DNA of 64,000 nucleotides from Blastococcus_B deserti (GTDB lineage Bacteria > Actinomycetota > Actinomycetes > Mycobacteriales > Geodermatophilaceae). Under the pieces are notes generated by a model. It had not been told where the DNA came from, ran no database searches, and saw only the letters and a list, made by a program, of their open reading frames with translations. Of this stretch, positions 1 through 7,368 are shown piece by piece (within the stretch, counting starts at the first letter, position 1; each line of letters begins with the position of its first letter). The position numbers and the translations under genes were made by a program. The stretch covers positions 1 to 64,000 of the forward strand of contig NZ_JBHUHP010000030.1 of assembly GCF_042682525.1 (NCBI RefSeq). The letters run 5' to 3'.

Positions 1-17
1 CCGGACAACCATTCCCG

Positions 18-47
18 AAGGGCCCCAGCCACCAGGCTGGGGCCCTT
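18..47. terminator. Rho-independent type hairpin
   Basis: A perfect 13-bp inverted repeat (arms 18-30 and 35-47) closes a 4-nt ACCA loop. No gene end is visible upstream, so it probably terminates a gene lying just outside the window. Confidence 0.75.
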
Positions 48-255
48 CGCCGTTCCCGGGCCCGCACTGCCGGAGCAGCCGATCGCGCCCTCCAGTGGAC
101 ATCGGCGCCGAAGTCCCTGGCTGCGATTCGGAGGCCGCTCTCCGGTATGACGGCCGGGCGTCGGGACCGTCGGCGCCGAAGGGACCCGTTCCACCAGGAG
201 AGAGGGGTGCGTGCCGAACGCCCGGGGCTCCCGGTTCCGGTACGGGAGAGCGGGA
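48..255. other. gene-free stretch
   Basis: The 208 bases between the edge hairpin and the stop of the DUF2461 gene show no convincing gene. The open frames here are antisense shadows without a ribosome binding site. Confidence 0.5.
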
Positions 256-921
256 TCACCGGCGAGCGCGGGGCTCTTTCGTGGTCGCGCCGACGTTGTC
301 GGCGAGCCAGGCGTTGAGAGCCCGGAGGTCCCGCCACGCCGCGCGGACCTCGTCCAGCGCCCGCCGGTCGTGCAGCCACTCCGCCGGCACCCATCGACGG
401 GTCGCGTGCAGCGACTTGTGCCGCAGGAGTTCCGCTCGCGCGGCGTCGGGCGCGAAGCCCGCCGGCACGCGGGAGAGCTTCTCACCCTCGATGGCCCATC
501 CGGCCGCGGACAGCCGGCCCACCTCCGCCTCCAGGTGCGGGCCGTGGACCCCGTCGGCCACGGCCCGGCGGTACCGCGCGACCTGGTCGGACTCCAGGCG
601 CCACGATCCGCCCGCCACCATGAGTCCGTCGGCGGAGATCTGCACGTACCAGGCCCCGGCGCCCCCGCCCTCGGGGTGCACCACCGCTCCTTGATGGGTC
701 TTGTACGGGGTCTTGTCATTGCTGAAGCGGACGTCGCGGTAGGGCCGGAACATCTTCGCCGGCCCGAACTCGGGTGCGAGTTCCTCCAGGAGCGCCTGCA
801 TCGGCGCGCGCACGTGCTGCTCGTAGGAGCTCTTGTGCCTGGTCCAGTACGTCTTGGTGTTGTCGGCCTCGAGACCTTCGTAGAAGACCAGCCCCTCGTC
901 GGGAAAGCCCGCGAAGCTCAT
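256..921 (-). CDS. DUF2461 family protein
   Basis: This 221-residue soluble protein belongs to DUF2461 (TIGR02453), whose biochemical role is unknown. The family signature, an aromatic and basic run reading FRPYRDVRFSNDKTPYK, lies at about residues 58-74 and the domain fills most of the protein. The start chosen is the ATG at 921, giving MSFAGFPDEGL, because its first bases overlap the TGA of the upstream acetyltransferase gene (ATGA), which indicates translational coupling. An in-frame start at 1035 would add 38 residues unlike the family and would lie inside the neighbour. Cotranscription with the GNAT gene is inferred from the overlap. Confidence 0.85.
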   Translation of the reverse strand: MSFAGFPDEGLVFYEGLEADNTKTYWTRHKSSYEQHVRAPMQALLEELAPEFGPAKMFRPYRDVRFSNDKTPYKTHQGAVVHPEGGGAGAWYVQISADGLMVAGGSWRLESDQVARYRRAVADGVHGPHLEAEVGRLSAAGWAIEGEKLSRVPAGFAPDAARAELLRHKSLHATRRWVPAEWLHDRRALDEVRAAWRDLRALNAWLADNVGATTKEPRARR

Positions 922-1526
922 GCCGTCGTCCCCGCGTGGTCCGTCGGTGCGTCGTCGAGGAGCGCGTGCCAGCGGAGTTCCCGCAGCGGGTCCGCGCCGG
1001 TGTCCAGGGTGCGCGCCCATCCGTCGGGGGCCCAACCGGCCGACTCGTAGAACCCCGCGGACACGCGGTCACCGTCGAGCAGCCACACCTGCATCCGTGC
1101 GGCCCCACCGGTCCGGACCAGGTCGCTCACGGCCGCGAGCAGCCGGCTGCCATGTCCTCGACGCCCCCAGCGCGGTTCGACGAGGAGCGTGCCGACCTCG
1201 GCCGTGGGGCCGGCGGGGTCCGCCTCCTCGTCCGGACCGAGCTCGGCGGGACCGAAGGCGGCGAAGCCGACCACGGTGTGGCGCTCGACAGCGACGACGA
1301 CGCCGTGTCCGGGAGTCGGCGGCGAAGTGATCGCCGACCGCCAGCTGGCGGTCGCGGCGTCGGCATCCCATTCGTCGAGGACGGCGGCCGGGAGGGCTGC
1401 GCGGTAGGCCGTCCGCCAGGTGACCAGCTGGATCCGGGCGATGTCGGCAGCGTCGTCCGGCCGGGCCGGGCGCACGGAGACGTCCGCGGTGCCCGTGGCA
1501 CGCGGGAGGGACGACTCGGAGTTCAC
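918..1526 (-). CDS. GNAT family N-acetyltransferase
   Basis: A 202-residue GNAT acetyltransferase; substrate unknown. The acetyl-CoA loop is visible as RWGRRGHGSRLL at about residues 119-130, preceded by the strand VGTLLVEP and followed by the FYESAGW segment typical of the fold's C-terminal part. The GTG at 1526 follows a short stretch with no good Shine-Dalgarno sequence; a TACGCT hexamer lies 4 nt upstream. It is the first gene of a two-gene unit whose second member, the DUF2461 gene, overlaps its stop codon by 4 bp. It is divergent from the ycaQ-type gene 66 bp away. Confidence 0.85.
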   Translation of the reverse strand: MNSESSLPRATGTADVSVRPARPDDAADIARIQLVTWRTAYRAALPAAVLDEWDADAATASWRSAITSPPTPGHGVVVAVERHTVVGFAAFGPAELGPDEEADPAGPTAEVGTLLVEPRWGRRGHGSRLLAAVSDLVRTGGAARMQVWLLDGDRVSAGFYESAGWAPDGWARTLDTGADPLRELRWHALLDDAPTDHAGTTA

Positions 1527-1561
1527 CCGCGCAGCGTAAGCACCGGCGGGAGCCCGGGCGG

Positions 1562-1584
1562 ACGTCGTACCCACCGGGCAGGAT
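1562..1584 (+). promoter_or_regulatory. candidate PafBC/RecA-NDp-like promoter of the ycaQ-type gene
   Basis: ACGTCGTAC (1562-1570), exactly 8 nt, then CAGGAT (1579-1584), 8 nt before the GTG. The spacing equals that of the recA element at 29768 and the GTCGTAC core equals that of the lhr element at 27132-27140. This is the weakest of six such sites. Confidence 0.4.
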
Positions 1585-1592
1585 CGGCGGGC

Positions 1593-2828
1593 GTGAGCGC
1601 ATTCCACGCCGAGCGGTTGCCCGCCGGGCTGGCCCGGCGGATCGCCCTCGCCGCGCAAGGCTTCGCCGATCCGCGTCCCGCCGGCAGCGTGGGCGCTCGT
1701 CAGCTGCGCCGGCTCACCGAGCGGCTGGCCGTGGTGCAGATCGACTCGGTGAACGTGCTGTCCCGCTCCCACTACCTGCCGGCGTTCAGCCGGCTGGGGC
1801 ACTACCCCCGGCCGGCGCTCGACGACCTCACGGCCCGGCGCCATGCGATCTTCGAGTATTGGGCGCACGAGGCGTCGTTCCTGCCCGTGCGGTTGCACCC
1901 CTTCCTGCGCTGGCGCATGACCGCGGCCGAGGAGCACGCCTGGGGCAACATGGTGCGGTTGCAGCGCGAACGGCCGCACTACGTCGCCGACGTGCTGGAG
2001 CGGGTCCGCAGCGACGGGCCGCTCAAGGCCAGCGATCTGGCCGAACCCCGCCCGGAGCGCCCGGGCACGATGTGGAACTGGCACGCCGGAAAGGTGGCCC
2101 TCGAGTGGCTCTTCTTCACCGGCGCGATCACGGCCACGCACCGGACGACGGGCTTCGAGAGGGTCTACGACCTCACCGAGCGCGTGCTGCCGGCGGCCGT
2201 CCTGCAGATCCCGACGCCGGATCCGGCCGACGCGGTCCGCGAACTGGTCCGCACCGCCGCGCGGGCGCTCGGCGTGGCCACGGAGCGGGACCTGCGCGAC
2301 TACTTCCGGCTCCGGCCCGCGGCCACCCGCGCGGCCGTCGCGGAGCTGGCCGACGCCGGCGAGCTGCTGCCGGTCGAGGTCGCCGGCTGGGGGGCTCCGG
2401 CCTGGCTGGACCCGGGGGCCCGCCGTCCCCGCTGGATCCGCGCCCGCGCGCTCCTGAGTCCCTTCGACTCCCTGGTCTGGGAACGCCCGCGGGTGGAGCG
2501 CATCTTCGGCTTCCGCTACCGCCTGGAGATCTACACGCCCGCGGCCAAGCGCGTCCACGGCTATTACGTGCTGCCCTTCCTGCTCGGCGACCGGCTGGTG
2601 GCCCGCGCCGACCTCAAGGCCGACCGGCAGGCCGGCGTCCTCCGCGTGCAGGCCGTGCACGGGGAGGAGGGCGTCGACCGCCCGCTGGTCTCGGCCGCCC
2701 TGGCCGACGAGCTGCGGCTTATGGCCGACTGGCTGGAGCTCGACGACGTCACCATCGCCGAGCGTGGTGACCTCGCCGCCGACCTCGCCCGGCGGACCGG
2801 TTCAGTCCGGACCGACGTCGGGGCGTAG
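1593..2828 (+). CDS. YcaQ/AlkX-type DNA glycosylase (winged-helix HTH_42 family)
   Basis: A 411-residue member of the winged-helix HTH_42 family that includes E. coli YcaQ (AlkX) and Streptomyces AlkZ, glycosylases that unhook interstrand crosslinks or remove alkylated bases. The catalytic motif Q-aliphatic-D is visible as QID at residues 49-51, within VVQIDSVNVL. The Asp form marks the YcaQ-like rather than the AlkZ-like branch. The GTG at 1593 begins VSAFHAERLP; longer in-frame extensions cross into the divergent GNAT promoter and have no homologous look. A damage-type promoter candidate lies directly upstream, which fits a repair role. Its 3' end overlaps the convergent DUF1232 gene by 27 bp. 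Confidence 0.87.
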   Translation: MSAFHAERLPAGLARRIALAAQGFADPRPAGSVGARQLRRLTERLAVVQIDSVNVLSRSHYLPAFSRLGHYPRPALDDLTARRHAIFEYWAHEASFLPVRLHPFLRWRMTAAEEHAWGNMVRLQRERPHYVADVLERVRSDGPLKASDLAEPRPERPGTMWNWHAGKVALEWLFFTGAITATHRTTGFERVYDLTERVLPAAVLQIPTPDPADAVRELVRTAARALGVATERDLRDYFRLRPAATRAAVAELADAGELLPVEVAGWGAPAWLDPGARRPRWIRARALLSPFDSLVWERPRVERIFGFRYRLEIYTPAAKRVHGYYVLPFLLGDRLVARADLKADRQAGVLRVQAVHGEEGVDRPLVSAALADELRLMADWLELDDVTIAERGDLAADLARRTGSVRTDVGA

Positions 2829-3245
2829 CCGGGCGGCGGGTCGCTGGTCCAGTCCGGCCAGCCGCACCACGACGGCGAGCCCGGCCGGAGTGCCCGGCCA
2901 GGCGCGGGTGAGGGCCTCGTTGCCCGCCGTGCGGGCCACCGACCGCAGGGCCAGGGCCACCACGACGACGTCGTCGGCGTGGCCCAGCACGGGGACGACG
3001 TCGGGGACGAGGTCGACCGGGGAGAGCAGGTAGCCCAGGAGCAGCCACAGCCGCAGCCGGACGCCACCGGGCAGCGAGCGGTCGGTGGCCAGGCGACGGA
3101 CCAGCCGGATCAGGTCCGGCAGCAGGCGCAGGGCCTCGCGCACCGTGAGGTCCTCGGGCCGCGACCGCCAGAGCAGCGCGAGGACCACCGCCCAGAGCAG
3201 GAGCAGGCCGCCCCCGACGGCGACGAGCACCTGCCACCAGTCCAT
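2802..3245 (-). CDS. DUF1232 (YkvA-like) membrane protein
   Basis: A 147-residue protein with one clear transmembrane helix near residues 9-28 and a DUF1232 core reading LLSPVDLVPDVVPVLG at about residues 72-90. Function is unknown; the family is often small and membrane-linked. The ATG at 3245 starts MDWWQVLVAV. A CAGACT hexamer 7 nt upstream (one mismatch to TANNNT) fits the leaderless pattern seen elsewhere in the window. It converges on the ycaQ-type gene with a 27-bp overlap and is divergent from thyA. Confidence 0.8.
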   Translation of the reverse strand: MDWWQVLVAVGGGLLLLWAVVLALLWRSRPEDLTVREALRLLPDLIRLVRRLATDRSLPGGVRLRLWLLLGYLLSPVDLVPDVVPVLGHADDVVVVALALRSVARTAGNEALTRAWPGTPAGLAVVVRLAGLDQRPAARLRPDVGPD

Positions 3246-3323
3246 GACGAGGAGTCTGCCGGTAGCCGATGGGCCGGTGGTGCGGGAGGGGATCGGGCCG
3301 CGCCCCCTGTCCGTCCCCTTCCG

Positions 3324-3329
3324 TACCCT
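3324..3329 (+). promoter_or_regulatory. -10 hexamer of a probable leaderless thyA transcript
   Basis: TACCCT ends 7 nt before the thyA GTG, so transcription would begin at or next to the start codon. No Shine-Dalgarno sequence precedes the GTG. Confidence 0.55.
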
Positions 3330-3336
3330 CGGGCCC

Positions 3337-4146
3337 GTGGACGGCGCACCCATCGACACCCAGTACGAAGACCTCCTCCGACGGATCCTCGAGCAGGGGA
3401 CGCCGAAGGAGGACCGGACCGGGACCGGCACGGTGAGCCTTTTCGGGGAGCGGCTGCGGTACGACCTGTCCCGCGGCTTCCCGCTGGTGACGACGAAGAA
3501 GGTGCACTTCAAGTCGATCGCCGTGGAGCTGCTGTGGTTCCTCCGGGGTGACAGCAACGTCGGCTGGCTGCGCGACCACGGCGTCACCATCTGGGACGAG
3601 TGGGCGTCGCCCGAGGGCGAGCTCGGTCCGGTCTACGGGGTCCAGTGGCGGTCGTGGCCGGCGCCCGACGGTCAGCAGATCGACCAGATCTCCTCGATCC
3701 TGTCGACGTTGCGGTCCGACCCCGACTCCCGCCGCATGGTCGTGTCGGCGTGGAACGTCGGCGCCCTGCCGGAGATGGCGCTGGCCCCGTGCCATGCGCT
3801 GTTCCAGTTCTACGTGGCCGGCGGCCGGCTGTCCTGCCAGCTCTACCAGCGCAGTGCCGACATGTTCCTCGGCGTCCCCTTCAACATCGCCAGCTACGCG
3901 CTGCTGACCCGCATGGTGGCCGACCAGGTGGGGCTCGCCCCCGGTGACTTCATCTGGGTCGGCGGCGACTGCCACATCTACAGCAACCACACGGAGCAGG
4001 TGCGCGAGCAGCTCTCCCGCGAGGTGCTGCCCTTCCCGTCGCTGGACCTGGCGCCGGCGCCGTCGCTGTTCGACTACACCTACGAGCACTTCACCCTCCG
4101 CGACTACCGGCCCCACCCGGCCATCCGGGCAGCCGTGGCGGTGTGA
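3337..4146 (+). CDS. thyA: thymidylate synthase
   Basis: Folate-dependent methylation of dUMP to dTMP, in the cytoplasm. The 269-residue product has the usual family length (E. coli 264). The catalytic cysteine is C152 in APCHALFQF, the phosphate-binding arginine pair is R132-R133 in SRRMVV, and QLYQRSADMFLGVPFN is the conserved nucleotide-binding segment. The GTG at 3337 follows a TACCCT hexamer at leaderless spacing; upstream in-frame sequence lies in the divergent promoter. The stop overlaps a GTG of the downstream dihydrofolate reductase gene, matching the shared folate cycle: ThyA oxidises methylene-THF to DHF, which FolA reduces. Confidence 0.97.
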   Translation: MDGAPIDTQYEDLLRRILEQGTPKEDRTGTGTVSLFGERLRYDLSRGFPLVTTKKVHFKSIAVELLWFLRGDSNVGWLRDHGVTIWDEWASPEGELGPVYGVQWRSWPAPDGQQIDQISSILSTLRSDPDSRRMVVSAWNVGALPEMALAPCHALFQFYVAGGRLSCQLYQRSADMFLGVPFNIASYALLTRMVADQVGLAPGDFIWVGGDCHIYSNHTEQVREQLSREVLPFPSLDLAPAPSLFDYTYEHFTLRDYRPHPAIRAAVAV

Positions 4147-4169
4147 CCGGGCTCGGGAGGACACCGCTC

Positions 4170-4685
4170 GTGCCGGGCACCGTCGGGATGGTCTGGGCGC
4201 AGGCCCGTGGCGGGGTGATCGGTGCCTCCGGCGGCCTGCCGTGGCACCTGCCCGAGGACCTCAAGCTGTTCCGCGCCCTCACGACCGGCTCGACGGTCGT
4301 CATGGGCCGGCGGACGTGGGAGTCGCTGCCGCCGCGGTTCCGGCCGCTGCCGGGCCGCACCAACGTCGTCCTCACGTCCGATCCGGCCTGGTCGGCCGAG
4401 GGTGCCCAGCGGGCCGCCTCGGTCGCGGAGGTGCTCGCCCGGTACGACTCGTTGTGGGTGATCGGTGGCGGTGCCGTCTACTCCGCCTTCCTGCCGCACG
4501 CGGACCGGCTCGTCGTCACCGACGTCGACGTGGCGGTCGAGGGGGACACCTGGGCCCCGCCCGTCGGGGCCGGGTGGGACCGCGTGGCCCGGACACCGGA
4601 GGAGGGCTGGTCGTTCTCCTCCTCGTCGGGTCTGCGCTACGCGGTCTCGGAGTACGCACGGGGAACCGTCGGCTCCGCTGGGTAG
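4170..4685 (+). CDS. folA: dihydrofolate reductase
   Basis: NADPH-dependent reduction of dihydrofolate to tetrahydrofolate. From the GTG at 4170 the 171-residue product reads MPGTVGMVWAQARGGVIG, with W25 and the acidic active-site residue D30 in LPWHLPEDLKLF, and MGRRTWESLP as the NADP-binding segment. A start at 4143, overlapping the thyA stop, is possible, but the GTG at 4170 has a GGGAGG Shine-Dalgarno (4155-4160) at 9-nt spacing and the resulting N-terminus matches the family. Translation is probably linked to thyA. The dapA promoter begins at its stop codon. Confidence 0.93.
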   Translation: MPGTVGMVWAQARGGVIGASGGLPWHLPEDLKLFRALTTGSTVVMGRRTWESLPPRFRPLPGRTNVVLTSDPAWSAEGAQRAASVAEVLARYDSLWVIGGGAVYSAFLPHADRLVVTDVDVAVEGDTWAPPVGAGWDRVARTPEEGWSFSSSSGLRYAVSEYARGTVGSAG

Positions 4686-4688
4686 ATT
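4683..4688 (+). promoter_or_regulatory. -10 hexamer of a probable leaderless dapA transcript
   Basis: TAGATT ends 6 nt before the dapA ATG and overlaps the end of folA, so dapA may have its own leaderless promoter. Confidence 0.55.
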
Positions 4689-4694
4689 CCTCCC

Positions 4695-5594
4695 ATGACC
4701 AGCGACCCCGCTCGGCCCTTCGGGCGCGTGCTGACGGCGATGATCACCCCGCTGGCGGAGGACGGCTCGATCGACCTCTCGGGAGCGCAGGAGCTGGCCG
4801 CCCACCTGGTCGACCGGCAGTCCCACGACGGTCTGGTCGTCTTCGGGACGACGGGGGAGGCCCCGACCATCGCCGACGGCGAGCAGCACGCGGTGCTCGA
4901 GGCGGTCCTCGACGCCGTCGGCGACCGGGCCACCGTCATCGCCGGTGTGGGCACCAACGACACCGCCCACTCCATCGAGAAGGCGCGGTCCGCTGCTCGC
5001 CTCGGGGTCCACGGGCTGCTCGTCGTCACGCCGTACTACAACCGTCCGCCGCAGGCCGGCCTCCTCCGGCACTTCACCGCCGTGGCCGACGCGACCGACC
5101 TGCCGGTGATGCTCTACGACATCCCCCCGCGCTCGCAGGTGGCCATCGAGGTGGAGACGCTCGTCCGGCTCGCCGAGCACCCGCGGATCGTGGCGGTCAA
5201 GGACGCCAAGGGACGGCTCGGTGACGTCGCCTGGACGCTGGCCCGTACCGACCTCGCCTACTACTCCGGCGAGGACATGCTGAACTTCCCGCTGCTGGCG
5301 CTCGGTGCCGTCGGCGTGGTCAGCGTGGTCGGTCACCTCGTCGGACCCCGGCTGGCCGAGCTGATCGCCGCGGTGGAGTCCGGCGACCTGGTCAAGGCGC
5401 GGGCGATCAACGAGAGCCTGCTGCCGGTCTACACCGGGGTGATGGGCGGCGGTCAGGGCGCCATGATGATCAAGGCGGCGCTGAACGCGCTCGGACTCCC
5501 GGCCGGTCCGATGCGGCCGCCGCTGGTCGACGCCACCCCGGAGCAGGTGGCGCAGCTGCGGGCCGACCTGGCCGCGGGGGGAGTCAGGTCGTGA
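4695..5594 (+). CDS. dapA: 4-hydroxy-tetrahydrodipicolinate synthase
   Basis: Condenses pyruvate with aspartate semialdehyde, the first committed step to diaminopimelate and lysine. The product is 299 residues, the usual length. The Schiff-base lysine is K169 in IVAVKDAKG, the catalytic tyrosine Y141 in MLYDIPPRS, and FGTTGEAPTI (50-59) is the substrate carboxylate loop. The ATG at 4695 sits 9 bp after folA and 6 nt after a TAGATT hexamer. Linkage to rnj downstream (73 bp) and dapF elsewhere in the window is the usual actinobacterial arrangement. Confidence 0.96.
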   Translation: MTSDPARPFGRVLTAMITPLAEDGSIDLSGAQELAAHLVDRQSHDGLVVFGTTGEAPTIADGEQHAVLEAVLDAVGDRATVIAGVGTNDTAHSIEKARSAARLGVHGLLVVTPYYNRPPQAGLLRHFTAVADATDLPVMLYDIPPRSQVAIEVETLVRLAEHPRIVAVKDAKGRLGDVAWTLARTDLAYYSGEDMLNFPLLALGAVGVVSVVGHLVGPRLAELIAAVESGDLVKARAINESLLPVYTGVMGGGQGAMMIKAALNALGLPAGPMRPPLVDATPEQVAQLRADLAAGGVRS

Positions 5595-5667
5595 CCGAGC
5601 GTGCCGGCGCGACGGTGGATCGGGCAGTGGGGCGAACGGGCCGGAGGAGCGCCGGCGAGGAGGTCTC

Positions 5668-7368
5668 GTGAGCGGCCAGGTGACCCAGCCCCATCTGGAC
5701 CTGAAGGCGCCGCCGCAGCTGCCCGAGGGCGGCCTGCGCGTCATGGCGCTGGGCGGTCTCGGCGAGATCGGCCGGAACATGGCCGTGCTGGAGTTCGACG
5801 GCAAGCTGCTCGTCATCGACTGCGGCGTCCTGTTCCCGGAGGCCGAGCAGCCCGGGATCGACCTGATCCTCCCCGACTTCGGGGTCATCGAGCACCGGCT
5901 CGACGACATCGCCGCAGTCGTCCTCACCCACGGGCACGAGGACCACATCGGCGCGATCCCCTACCTCCTGCGCCTGCGCGAGGACATCCCGCTCGTCGGT
6001 TCCCGGTTCACCCTCGCCCTCGTGGCCGCGAAGCTGCGGGAGCACCGCCTCGACCCGGAGCTGGTGGAGGTGGCGGCCGGGGACGACCACGTCGCCGGGC
6101 CGTTCCACTGCGAGTTCATCTCGGTGAACCACTCGATCCCCGACGCACTCGCGGTCGCGGTGCACACGCCCGCCGGCCTGCTCGTGCACACCGGCGACTT
6201 CAAGATGGACCAGCTGCCTCTCGACGGCGTCCTGACCGACCTGGGCGCGTTCGCGCGGCTCGGCCTCTCGGGCATCGACCTGCTGCTGTCGGACTCCACC
6301 AACGCCGAGATCCCGGGCTTCGTCACCCCCGAGCGCAGCATCGGCCCGGTGCTGGACGACGTCTTCGCCCGCGCCACCCAGCGCCTGATCGTCTCGAGCT
6401 TCGCCAGCCACGTGCACCGCATCCAGCAGGTGCTCGACTGCGCCGAGCAGCACAAGCGCAAGGTGGCCTTCGTCGGCCGCTCGATGGTCCGCAACATGGG
6501 TGTGGCGCGGGACCTCGGCCTGCTGCGGGTCGCCCCCGGGCTGATGATCTCGCTCGACGAGGCCGCCGCGATGCCGCCGGAGCAGGTGGTCCTGGTCTGC
6601 ACCGGGTCCCAGGGCGAGCCCCTGTCGGCGCTGGGCCGCATGGCCCGGGGGGAGCACCACCAGGTCACGATCGAGGCCGGCGACACCGTCGTCCTCGCCT
6701 CGTCCCTGGTGCCGGGCAACGAGACCGCCGTCTACAAGGTGATCAACGGCCTGGCCCGGCTGGGCGCGACCGTCGTGCACAAGGAGACCGCTCGCGTGCA
6801 CGTCTCCGGTCACGCGCCGGCGGGGGAGCTGCGCACCCTGCTGAACGTCGCCCAGCCGCGCTACCTGATGCCGGTGCACGGCGAGTGGCGGCACCTGCGC
6901 GCCCACGCCGCGCTGGCCGAGGAGACCGGCATGACCCGTGACCGGGTCATCCTCGCCGAGGACGGCGTCGTCGTGGACCTGGTCGACGGCAAGGCCGCGA
7001 TCGTGGGCAGTGTCCCGATCGGCAACGTCTACGTCGACGGTGTCAACGTGGGCGACGTCGGGGAGGAGTCCCTGCAGGCGCGGCGGATCCTCGGCGACGA
7101 GGGTTTCGTGGCGCTGACCGTGGTGATCGAGCCGTCGACCAGGACCATCGTCCGGCCGGTGCACCTGTCGACGAAGGGCTTCTCCGACGACCCCGCGGCC
7201 TTCGACGAGGTCCTCGGGCTGGTCGAGGACAACCTCAAGCGGGCACTGCAGGACGACGAGGTCGACTCGCACCGGCTCTCGCAGCTCATCCGGCGGACGG
7301 TCGGCAAGTGGGTCTCGGACACGCACCGCCGCCGCCCGATGATCATCCCGACGGTCCTCGAGGTCTAG
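5668..7368 (+). CDS. rnj: ribonuclease J
   Basis: Metallo-beta-lactamase/beta-CASP nuclease with 5'-3' exonuclease and endonuclease activity on RNA. The 566-residue product has the zinc motif HGHEDH (88-93) in LTHGHEDHIGAIPYL, a beta-CASP region with SFASHVHRIQQV, and the later metal-ligand segment SGHAPAGEL. The GTG at 5668 follows a GAGGAGG Shine-Dalgarno. It lies 73 bp after dapA, as in mycobacteria and streptomycetes, and converges on the S9 peptidase gene. The two genes share the palindrome CTAG (7365-7368), which supplies both stop codons. Confidence 0.95.
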   Translation: MSGQVTQPHLDLKAPPQLPEGGLRVMALGGLGEIGRNMAVLEFDGKLLVIDCGVLFPEAEQPGIDLILPDFGVIEHRLDDIAAVVLTHGHEDHIGAIPYLLRLREDIPLVGSRFTLALVAAKLREHRLDPELVEVAAGDDHVAGPFHCEFISVNHSIPDALAVAVHTPAGLLVHTGDFKMDQLPLDGVLTDLGAFARLGLSGIDLLLSDSTNAEIPGFVTPERSIGPVLDDVFARATQRLIVSSFASHVHRIQQVLDCAEQHKRKVAFVGRSMVRNMGVARDLGLLRVAPGLMISLDEAAAMPPEQVVLVCTGSQGEPLSALGRMARGEHHQVTIEAGDTVVLASSLVPGNETAVYKVINGLARLGATVVHKETARVHVSGHAPAGELRTLLNVAQPRYLMPVHGEWRHLRAHAALAEETGMTRDRVILAEDGVVVDLVDGKAAIVGSVPIGNVYVDGVNVGDVGEESLQARRILGDEGFVALTVVIEPSTRTIVRPVHLSTKGFSDDPAAFDEVLGLVEDNLKRALQDDEVDSHRLSQLIRRTVGKWVSDTHRRRPMIIPTVLEV

